Positions 14,178 to 21,566 of a stretch of DNA of 64,000 nucleotides are shown here, piece after piece. A program made the translations under genes and the position numbers. Within the stretch, counting starts at the first letter, position 1. The number at the start of each line of letters is the position of its first letter. Origin of the DNA: JAGOEX01 sp964630905 (GTDB taxonomy: Bacteria > UBP6 > UBA1177); the NCBI GenBank assembly GCA_964630905.1, contig CAZVWR010000010.1:16535-80534 (forward strand), read 5' to 3'. The notes below the pieces were generated by a model. The model worked only from the letters and a program-made list of their open reading frames with translations, was not told where the DNA came from and searched no databases.

Positions 14178-14192
14178 TTCAAGGGGTTATAT

Positions 14193-15416
14193 ATGAGAAG
14201 GGTGGTGGTTACAGGCATCGGGATTCATTCCTGTATCGGTTATTCGCTTGATGAAGTGAGAGAATCTCTTTTTAAGGGAAAAAGCGGAATAGTTTTTGAT
14301 CCGGAACGGAAAGCTCTCGGTTTCAGGAGCGGACTCACAGGAAAAGTCGATATCCCCGATCTCAAAGGGAAGGTGAGCAGAAGGGAGAGAGTGGGCATGG
14401 CTGATGAAGGAATTTATGCCTATGCAGCAACAGATCAGGCATTTACTCAGGCTCATATAGACATGGATTTCCTTGAACATAACGAAGTGGGGATACTTTA
14501 CGGCAACGACAGTTCTGCTAAAGCGGTAATTGAATCTGCCGACATAATGAGAGAAAAAAAAGACACGATGCTTCTTGGAAGCGGTGCGATATTTCAGGCG
14601 ATGAACTCAACAGTAACGATGAATCTTGCAACGATATTCAAGCTTCGCGGAATAAATTTCACTATCAGCGGTGCGTGTGCAAGCGGTTCTCATGCGATAG
14701 GTCTTGGATATCTCATGATAAGATCGTGTCTGCAGGAGATAGTTCTGTGCGGCGGAGCTCAGGAAGTCAACCACCATTCAATGGCGAGTTTTGACGGACT
14801 GAGTGCATTTTCAACAAGAGAGTCAGAGCCGCAGAAAGCATGCAGACCGTTTGACAAAGACCGTGACGGCCTTGTTCCAAGCGGAGGAGCGGCATCACTG
14901 ATACTTGAAAGTTATGAAAGTGCGGTTAAAAGAGGCGTTCCGATACTTGCTGAAGTGATCGGTTACGGTTTTTCTTCAAATGGAAGCCATATTTCTGTTC
15001 CCAATGTAGATGGACCTTTGAGGTCGCTTAATATGGCGATTAAAGATTCAGGGATAAGAATAAGTGATATAGACTATGTCAATGCACATGCAACGGCGAC
15101 TCCTGTCGGTGATATGAACGAGGCGAAAGCGATAGACCTTGCTTTCGGAGATCATAAGCCTTTCGTTTCAAGCACAAAATCAATGACAGGGCACGAATGC
15201 TGGATGGCGGGAGCAAGCGAAGCGGTTTATTCAATTATTATGATGCATAACGATTTTGCCGCACCGAATATAAATTTTGTAGAACCGGGTGAAGAAGCGA
15301 AACCTTTGAGAATCATTCCTGAAGCTGTCCAGACAAAAGTTGAGACAGTTCTGAGCAACTCTTTCGGTTTCGGCGGGACAAATTCAACATTGATATTAAG
15401 GAAGTTCGTTAAATAA
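14193..15416 (+). CDS. Beta-ketoacyl-ACP synthase (FabF-like)
   Basis: 407 residues of the thiolase fold with an intact Cys-His-His triad: Cys162 in SGACASGS, His299 in NAHATATPVGD and His334 in SMTGHE. The family condenses malonyl-ACP with an acyl primer. Only one ketosynthase is encoded here, with no chain-length-factor partner as found in aryl-polyene or dialkylresorcinol loci. ACP and acyltransferase genes follow at once. It could extend a cinnamoyl-type or ordinary acyl starter. Confidence 0.93.
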   Translation: MRRVVVTGIGIHSCIGYSLDEVRESLFKGKSGIVFDPERKALGFRSGLTGKVDIPDLKGKVSRRERVGMADEGIYAYAATDQAFTQAHIDMDFLEHNEVGILYGNDSSAKAVIESADIMREKKDTMLLGSGAIFQAMNSTVTMNLATIFKLRGINFTISGACASGSHAIGLGYLMIRSCLQEIVLCGGAQEVNHHSMASFDGLSAFSTRESEPQKACRPFDKDRDGLVPSGGAASLILESYESAVKRGVPILAEVIGYGFSSNGSHISVPNVDGPLRSLNMAIKDSGIRISDIDYVNAHATATPVGDMNEAKAIDLAFGDHKPFVSSTKSMTGHECWMAGASEAVYSIIMMHNDFAAPNINFVEPGEEAKPLRIIPEAVQTKVETVLSNSFGFGGTNSTLILRKFVK

Positions 15417-15434
15417 TTTTTTTGGGAGTAAGTT

Positions 15435-15686
15435 ATGAAAAGAGCCGAGATCATTGAGAAGATCATCAATTTTATGAGCGAAGAATTTGAAGTTGAACCG
15501 GAAGTCATCAAACCCGAAGCTGAACTGATGAAGACCCTTGACCTTGACAGTCTTGACCTTGTTGACCTTGTTGTTATCATTGAGAAAAATTTCGGTTTCA
15601 AAGTTGAAGCAAAGGACTTTGTAAACATTAAGACTTTCGGTGATTTCTTCGAATATGTATGTCAAAAGCTCAATATCACTGAGTAA
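15435..15686 (+). CDS. Acyl carrier protein
   Basis: 83 residues, acidic and helical, with the phosphopantetheine attachment Ser39 in LDLDSLDLVD. A GGGAG-like site precedes the ATG. The position between ketosynthase and acyltransferase marks it as the dedicated carrier of this cluster rather than the housekeeping AcpP. No phosphopantetheinyl transferase gene is nearby, so a general one must load it. Confidence 0.93.
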   Translation: MKRAEIIEKIINFMSEEFEVEPEVIKPEAELMKTLDLDSLDLVDLVVIIEKNFGFKVEAKDFVNIKTFGDFFEYVCQKLNITE

Positions 15687-15695
15687 TTCATTTAA

Positions 15696-16568
15696 ATGTC
15701 CGGCTGGTCTGGAAAAAGCCGCGGTGGCGGAACAGGTTATTATCTTTTCAGTCTTTTTTTAAAGGGAGGCGGGATCCATCTTGCCTATTTCATTCTCCGT
15801 TTTGTCGCTTTATATTTTATTTTTACCGCTCCGTCATCGGTAAAAAATCTCTATTTCTATTTCAGGAAAGTTCATGGTTACGGTGTTTTGAAAAGCTGTT
15901 TTTCGATCTATCTGAACTTTGTTGAACTTGGTGAATCGATAATTGACAGGATGGCTGTTGTCATGGGGATGGCTCATAAATTTGAATTCAACTTTGAAGA
16001 TGAGCCCATACTGCGCAAAAGTGTTGAAAGCCCCGATGGATGTCTGATGATAAGCGCCCATGTCGGTAACTGGCAGGTTGCGCAGGCGTTTCTAAACAGA
16101 TTCAGTAAAAACAGAGTGAACATCGTCATGCTCGATGTTGAAAGTGAAAAGATAAAGCAGTTCATTAAAAACGCATCGGGTGGGGAAAATGTCAACATCA
16201 TTGCCATGAACAAAGAGATGGACTATCTTCTTGATCTGGTAAAAGCTTTTAAAAATAAGGAAGTTGTCTGTCTTCACGGAGATAGGTTCATTGAAGGGTC
16301 GAGAATTGCCGAAATTAATTTTATGTCGCTTAAAGCCGATTTTCCGGTCGGTCCTTTTGAACTTGCAAAGAAATTTAAAGTTCCTGCATCATTCACTTTT
16401 GTAATGAAAACGGGAAGGACAAAATACAGTTTTTATGCTACAGAGGCAAAAGTTTATGACAACCTGCCGCAGATGATGGGAGATTATTCGGCCGCACTTG
16501 AAAATGTCATGAAAAAATTCCCTCTGCAGTGGTTTAATTATCATTCTTTCTGGAAAATTCAGCAATGA
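15696..16568 (+). CDS. LpxL/HtrB-type lysophospholipid acyltransferase
   Basis: 290 residues. The N-terminus (MSGWSGKSRGGGTGY) and hydrophobic helix resemble the acyltransferases found in aryl-polyene and related clusters. The catalytic His122 lies in SAHVGNWQ and a second block is LHGDRFIEGS. In the LpxL family the motif is His-x4-Asp/Glu, but here the acidic position is Gln127. It probably transfers the ACP-bound product to a membrane acceptor. Its last four bases overlap the next start (ATGA), so the two are translationally coupled. The altered residue leaves the activity uncertain. Confidence 0.82.
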   Translation: MSGWSGKSRGGGTGYYLFSLFLKGGGIHLAYFILRFVALYFIFTAPSSVKNLYFYFRKVHGYGVLKSCFSIYLNFVELGESIIDRMAVVMGMAHKFEFNFEDEPILRKSVESPDGCLMISAHVGNWQVAQAFLNRFSKNRVNIVMLDVESEKIKQFIKNASGGENVNIIAMNKEMDYLLDLVKAFKNKEVVCLHGDRFIEGSRIAEINFMSLKADFPVGPFELAKKFKVPASFTFVMKTGRTKYSFYATEAKVYDNLPQMMGDYSAALENVMKKFPLQWFNYHSFWKIQQ

Positions 16569-17911
16569 AAGTTCTTCTCATTTCCGCAAATACCTGCACA
16601 GAACCGTATCCGGTATATCCTCTTGCTCTGACTTATCTTGCCACAGCTTTACGCAATGAATTCAACGGCATAGAGATTGCTGTTTTTGATGTCAACATTG
16701 ATAAAGACCTTGCTGCTTTTATCTTACGGTTCAATCCCGATTTTACAGGAATAAGTCTAAGGAACATTGACAATGTTAATCTTTACCATGAAAAAAATTT
16801 CATAAATGATTATAAGAAGTTAGTTAAGATTGTAAGAGATAATTCAAAGAGTGTCATAGTTGTCGGCGGAGCCGGTTTTTCGATATACCCGAAGAAACTT
16901 TTTTCCTATCTTGATTGCGATTTCGGCGTGACAGGAGAAGGTGAAGAGGCATTCTGTAAACTTATTAATGCTGTTGACAGCATAGGTAATATCGCAGAAA
17001 TTGAAGGGCTTGTTTATTTGAAAGACGGTGAAGTAAAGATCAACCCAAGGACAAATTATTATAAAGGCATATCTTTTGATATTGATGAAAAGTTGAGTGA
17101 TTTCTACTGGTTAAACAGCGGGATGATGAATGTTCAGACAAAAAGGGGCTGTCCTTACCATTGTGTTTACTGCTCGTATCCTGTCATTGAGGGGAAAAAA
17201 GTGAGGATGCTTGAGCCGCATAATGTTGTTGAAACGATAAAAAGATCTGTTGAAAAAGGGCTTGATTATTTCTTTTTCACAGATTCAGTTTTTAACATGA
17301 ACCCTGAATATAACAGGGAACTTGCTGAATTGATAATAAATAATGGTATAAAAGTGAAGTGGGGCGCTTATTTCAGACCGGCTGGAACAAGCTTTGAAGA
17401 CCTTGAGCTTTATAAGAAAAGCGGGCTTACCCACATTGAATTCGGAACGGAATCGTTCAGCGACACGGTGCTTAAATCTTACGGCAAAGAGTTTAATTTT
17501 AATGATATTTTGAACTATACGCAGATGTGCCGGGAACTTAAGATTTACAACGCCCACTTCCTTATTCTCGGCGGATACGGTGAAACTGAAGAGACGCTCT
17601 TTGAAACTTTTGAAAGGTCAAAACTTCTTCCGTGGACTGTCTTTTTTCCGTTTATCGGAATGAGAATTTATCCTCACACGCCGCTTTATAAAATTGCACT
17701 TGATGAATCGGTGATAAGGCCGGATGATGATCTTATGGAATCAAAATACTATTTGGCAGACGGTGTTGATCTTTCAATGAAAAAGCTTAAAGATCAGGCA
17801 GTTGCAACAGGCAGAAAATGGGTTTTTCCAGATGAGGATCATTCAAAGATACTTAAAAAAATGAAAAGCCGCGGAAAACGGGGACCGCTATGGGAATTTC
17901 TCGTAAACTGA
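16565..17911 (+). CDS. B12-binding radical SAM enzyme
   Basis: 448 residues. The N-terminal part (1-150) looks like a cobalamin-binding Rossmann domain (PVYPLALTYLA, then VGGAGFSIYP and TGEGEE). The radical SAM core follows with Cys196-x3-Cys200-x2-Cys203 in RGCPYHCVYC. Family members carry out methylations, ring closures or ring contractions on unactivated carbon. It overlaps the acyltransferase by four bases, so it should act on the cluster's product or on its acceptor. The substrate cannot be read from the sequence. Confidence 0.85.
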   Translation: MKVLLISANTCTEPYPVYPLALTYLATALRNEFNGIEIAVFDVNIDKDLAAFILRFNPDFTGISLRNIDNVNLYHEKNFINDYKKLVKIVRDNSKSVIVVGGAGFSIYPKKLFSYLDCDFGVTGEGEEAFCKLINAVDSIGNIAEIEGLVYLKDGEVKINPRTNYYKGISFDIDEKLSDFYWLNSGMMNVQTKRGCPYHCVYCSYPVIEGKKVRMLEPHNVVETIKRSVEKGLDYFFFTDSVFNMNPEYNRELAELIINNGIKVKWGAYFRPAGTSFEDLELYKKSGLTHIEFGTESFSDTVLKSYGKEFNFNDILNYTQMCRELKIYNAHFLILGGYGETEETLFETFERSKLLPWTVFFPFIGMRIYPHTPLYKIALDESVIRPDDDLMESKYYLADGVDLSMKKLKDQAVATGRKWVFPDEDHSKILKKMKSRGKRGPLWEFLVN

Positions 17912-17941
17912 AAAACATCCGTAAAAAATGGAGCACAAGGG

Positions 17942-18598
17942 ATGAAAGTTAGATCTGTGATATTTGATCTTGACGGAACGCTTCTTAACACCCTTGAAAT
18001 GATAAAGGAATGCAACAACGAACTTTTAAGTCATCACGGCTTTCCACAAAGGGCTCTTGCCGAATACCGCCTGTTTGTAGGGTATGGAATGAGAAATCTG
18101 CTGAAAAAGGCGCTTCCTGACGGTACTTCTGATGAAATAATTGAACGGCTGGTCCCTGAAGTTATTGAGATATATCACAAAAGGGGAGCTGATATGATCC
18201 CTCCATACGAAGGAATTAATGAAATGCTCGACACTCTTGTTGGAAAAGGTGTTAAAATATCGATACTTACAAATAAAGAACACAGCTATGCCATATTAAA
18301 TGCCAAAACCGCACTCAGCAATTATCATTTCGAAACAATTATAGGTGAAAGACCCGGAATGCCCATAAAACCTGACCCGTCAGGAGTATTTGAAATAGCT
18401 GAAATAACCGGAATTCCACTAACGGAAACAGTTTTTGTCGGCGACATGACAGCCGATATTTTCACCGGAAAGAACGCAGGCATTTTCACAGTCGGATGCC
18501 TATGGGGGTTTGGCGATAAAACGGACCTTGAAAATGCAGGAGCAGACCTGTTGATCGAACATCCGCTGGAACTGCTGAAAATTATCACAAATATTTGA
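17942..18598 (+). CDS. HAD-superfamily phosphatase (Gph/PGMB-like)
   Basis: 218 residues with motif I FDLDGTLLNT (nucleophile Asp9, acid Asp11), motif II ILTNKE and motif IV VGDMTADI. A helical cap sits between motifs I and II, as in phosphoglycolate phosphatases. The gene lies 30 bases after the radical SAM gene and ends the cluster; it may remove phosphate from a pathway intermediate or be a housekeeping passenger. The start follows AAGGG. Confidence 0.85.
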   Translation: MKVRSVIFDLDGTLLNTLEMIKECNNELLSHHGFPQRALAEYRLFVGYGMRNLLKKALPDGTSDEIIERLVPEVIEIYHKRGADMIPPYEGINEMLDTLVGKGVKISILTNKEHSYAILNAKTALSNYHFETIIGERPGMPIKPDPSGVFEIAEITGIPLTETVFVGDMTADIFTGKNAGIFTVGCLWGFGDKTDLENAGADLLIEHPLELLKIITNI

Positions 18599-18624
18599 CA
18601 TTTTTAAACATCGAACATTAAAAT
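18595..18624 (+). promoter_or_regulatory. Probable sigma70-type promoter of the kelch-like lipoprotein gene
   Basis: A perfect TTGACA at 18595-18600 overlaps the end of the phosphatase gene. An 18-base spacer leads to TAAAAT at 18619-18624. The start codon at 18665 is 41 bases further. Confidence 0.6.
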
Positions 18625-18664
18625 ACTTAAGAAATTTAGTGAATTCAAAAAACAGGCGGTTTGT

Positions 18665-21556
18665 ATGAAGTATTTACTTTTTCTCGTGTCAATTGCTTTT
18701 CTGGGCTGTAGTTTAGAAAAATTCTCATTTGATGATGACAATCTAAACGGCAATGATAATGATGTCTTTGATGATATTGAAAATATAGATAGTGATAACG
18801 AAGATTCCGACCTTAACGACGAAGATGCTTCAGATCAAATTGAGTTCACTGTTGATCTTGCTGAGTGGAAAAGGGTGTCAGGAGGATTTCAGTTTTATAA
18901 CTACAATAACAGATCGACGGTATTTCTGAATGGAAAATATTATCTGGTCTCCATGGATAAAGTTTTCCTGTCAAGTGATGCTGTAAACTGGCAGACAATT
19001 AATATGAATGCTCCCTTTAAGTCAAGAACAAGACACAGTGCTGTTAAATTTAAAGATAAGATCGTTGTGATCGGAGACGATTTCTATTCTTCTACCGGGG
19101 ATGTCTGGTATTCAGAAGATGGAATGTCCTGGGATGTCGCCTGCAGAAAATGTCCTTTCGGAACAAGGGCTGATCCGAGTGTGATAGAATTCAAAGACAA
19201 ACTCTGGATTATTGGTGGAATATTGAAATACTCAATTTATCCGACAGATATATGGTCAAGCAGTGATATGATAAACTGGGAACAAGTCGTTGAACAGGCT
19301 CCTTTCGGGGAATTTATTTCTCAGGAACTTATTCTGCATAACAATAAACTCTGGCTGCTTGGAATGAATAAGGACGAAACAAAAACCAGTTTGTGGAGTT
19401 CTCCAGATGGAATAAACTGGGATTGTATTTCAGATGCTCTCCCTTTTGAGGTTCGTAAAAAACCGGGATTTTTTTCATGGAAGGGAAAAATTTGGGTTGC
19501 AGGCGGCTTTCATTATGGTGATGTGGTTTATAAAAATGATGTCTGGTCGTCAGAAGATGGTCTCAACTGGACAAAAACCGGGGATTTCGGTGAATTTGCC
19601 GGACGCGCAGGATTTTCTGCAGTTGTAAAAGAAGATGAAATCCTTTTGGTGGGTGGTTACGGAGAAAAAACAGGCAGTCTTCAGGAAGTGATATATTCTG
19701 AAGATGGGAAGAAATGGAAATTAAAATGGAGATCACAATCTCTTCCCGGCAGATTTGGGCATACGGTTACATTGTTTAAAGACAAATTCTGGTTAATTGG
19801 CGGAAGGGTAAGGTATTCTGAGGACAACATTGTTCAAAACAGTATTTATTCATCTTTGGACGGTACAAAGTGGGATCTGGTGTCAGATGAGGCGCCTTTC
19901 GGTTTCAGAATGGATCATGCCGCTGTAGTTTTTAAAGATAAGATATGGGTGTTAGGAGGGAATTATTATTCAGAAGACAGTTTCCAGGGAGATGTGTGGA
20001 GCAGCGGGAATGGAGTTGACTGGAAGAAGGAGGTGGATACTGCTCCTTTTGATGGATCAACTGTTCAGGAAGCATATGTTCACAATGATGAAATTACCGT
20101 TGTAGCTAATGAGAAGAACAGTTATGGAGAATACTTCTGGCATTCACCGGATGGCAAAAACTGGAGAAAAGGTGTTTCAAAATATTTTATCAAATGCAAC
20201 AACAGCAAAATAGTTGTTCATGAAGGAACGCCTTATCTGATCGGGGGATGTAACGCAAAATATTGTGGCAATGAGGTGTTCAGGAAGGAAGAATCCGGAG
20301 ACTGGGTCAAATTGGAAACAGAAAATATTTTTACTCCGCGATGTAAGCACGGACTTGTTTCGTCAGGCGGCTATTTGTGGGTGATCGGCGGTTCGGATGG
20401 AGATGATCTTAATGATGTCTGGTATTCTAAGAACGGGAAAAGATGGTTCCAGGCTGAAGACGGAGGTTTTGAGCCGCGGGCATATTTTGCCTCTTCTTCA
20501 CATAACTCAAAGCTATGGGTGTTCGGAGGATTTGAATACAATCAGAACATGAGTGTATTCGGTGATGTGTGGGTTTCTCAGATAGAGACAGAAGATATTA
20601 AGGAAACCGCAGCAGACACTGAAACAGAAAATAAAGAATTTTCAGATGTTGAGTGGTCGTTCGCAGGTAGAAATGTCGTTCCCGGAAGATACGATCATGC
20701 TTTTCTTAAGACACACGATGGTTTTTACATAATCGGCGGTGTGGAAACACAGGAAATGATAGAGATCGTAAATTCTGTCATTTTTTCGGAAAATGGAATG
20801 GAATGGAGCACTCAATCATCAAATTCGACAGCAATGAATAAAAAAGGTGTCGCATATGTTTATTTTAAAAAAAAGATATGGGGAATAGGTGGAAAATCAG
20901 AAGATTATTCACATTATCAGAGTGTAATTAATGAAATAATCGTTTCTAATGGAAAACAATGGGATATTGCAGTGGAAAATCCTCAACTTGTGCCGAGATA
21001 TAATCACAAAGCTGTAGTTTTTAAAGATAAGATCTGGGTTGTAGGCGGTTTCGATTCTGATGGGAACGGATTGAATGATGTCTGGAGTTCTGAAGACGGA
21101 ATAAACTGGAAAAGAGAAGTTGCTCACGCTGAGTTCAGAGGTAGAGGAAGTCATGGACTTTATGTTTTTAAAGAAAAAATATTTATGATAGGCGGACTGA
21201 GGAATTACTGGGATGATGGTGTTTCAGAAGTATGGTCTTCGGAGGACGGTATTCGCTGGGAAAGAGACTCTTACGCTCCTTTTTCTCAAAGGAGTATGTC
21301 TGCTTCTGCAGTTGCATCTGGAGCACTATGGGTTTTCGGTGGTAAAGATAAAAGCGGTTATTTAAATGATCTTTACTACTCTTTTGACGGCAGAAACTGG
21401 AAAAAAGCTGAATGCAGTTATCCTGTAAAACCTAAAGTGGGATCAGTTATGTTAGGAGATGGGACAAGGCTCTGGCTCAGCGGAGGATATGAGCAGCAAA
21501 GTTCAATCAGCCTTGAGCAATTATTCTACACTGATCTTGTTATCAAAGACTGGTAA
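18665..21556 (+). CDS. Lipoprotein with kelch-like beta-propeller repeats
   Basis: 963 residues. Lipobox FLGC gives Cys15, followed by a very acidic Asp/Asn linker (about 20-60). The rest is a series of about 50-residue units built around RxxHAAVVFKDKIWVxGG, DVWSSxDGxxW and APFGxR, the pattern of kelch/galactose-oxidase-type blades. An acidic linker at about 641-662 splits the array in two, so two propellers are likely. No enzyme residues are evident; a surface binding or adhesion role is a guess. It has its own promoter and converges on the regulator gene ten bases away. Confidence 0.8.
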   Translation: MKYLLFLVSIAFLGCSLEKFSFDDDNLNGNDNDVFDDIENIDSDNEDSDLNDEDASDQIEFTVDLAEWKRVSGGFQFYNYNNRSTVFLNGKYYLVSMDKVFLSSDAVNWQTINMNAPFKSRTRHSAVKFKDKIVVIGDDFYSSTGDVWYSEDGMSWDVACRKCPFGTRADPSVIEFKDKLWIIGGILKYSIYPTDIWSSSDMINWEQVVEQAPFGEFISQELILHNNKLWLLGMNKDETKTSLWSSPDGINWDCISDALPFEVRKKPGFFSWKGKIWVAGGFHYGDVVYKNDVWSSEDGLNWTKTGDFGEFAGRAGFSAVVKEDEILLVGGYGEKTGSLQEVIYSEDGKKWKLKWRSQSLPGRFGHTVTLFKDKFWLIGGRVRYSEDNIVQNSIYSSLDGTKWDLVSDEAPFGFRMDHAAVVFKDKIWVLGGNYYSEDSFQGDVWSSGNGVDWKKEVDTAPFDGSTVQEAYVHNDEITVVANEKNSYGEYFWHSPDGKNWRKGVSKYFIKCNNSKIVVHEGTPYLIGGCNAKYCGNEVFRKEESGDWVKLETENIFTPRCKHGLVSSGGYLWVIGGSDGDDLNDVWYSKNGKRWFQAEDGGFEPRAYFASSSHNSKLWVFGGFEYNQNMSVFGDVWVSQIETEDIKETAADTETENKEFSDVEWSFAGRNVVPGRYDHAFLKTHDGFYIIGGVETQEMIEIVNSVIFSENGMEWSTQSSNSTAMNKKGVAYVYFKKKIWGIGGKSEDYSHYQSVINEIIVSNGKQWDIAVENPQLVPRYNHKAVVFKDKIWVVGGFDSDGNGLNDVWSSEDGINWKREVAHAEFRGRGSHGLYVFKEKIFMIGGLRNYWDDGVSEVWSSEDGIRWERDSYAPFSQRSMSASAVASGALWVFGGKDKSGYLNDLYYSFDGRNWKKAECSYPVKPKVGSVMLGDGTRLWLSGGYEQQSSISLEQLFYTDLVIKDW

Positions 21557-21566
21557 TCTTATAAAT

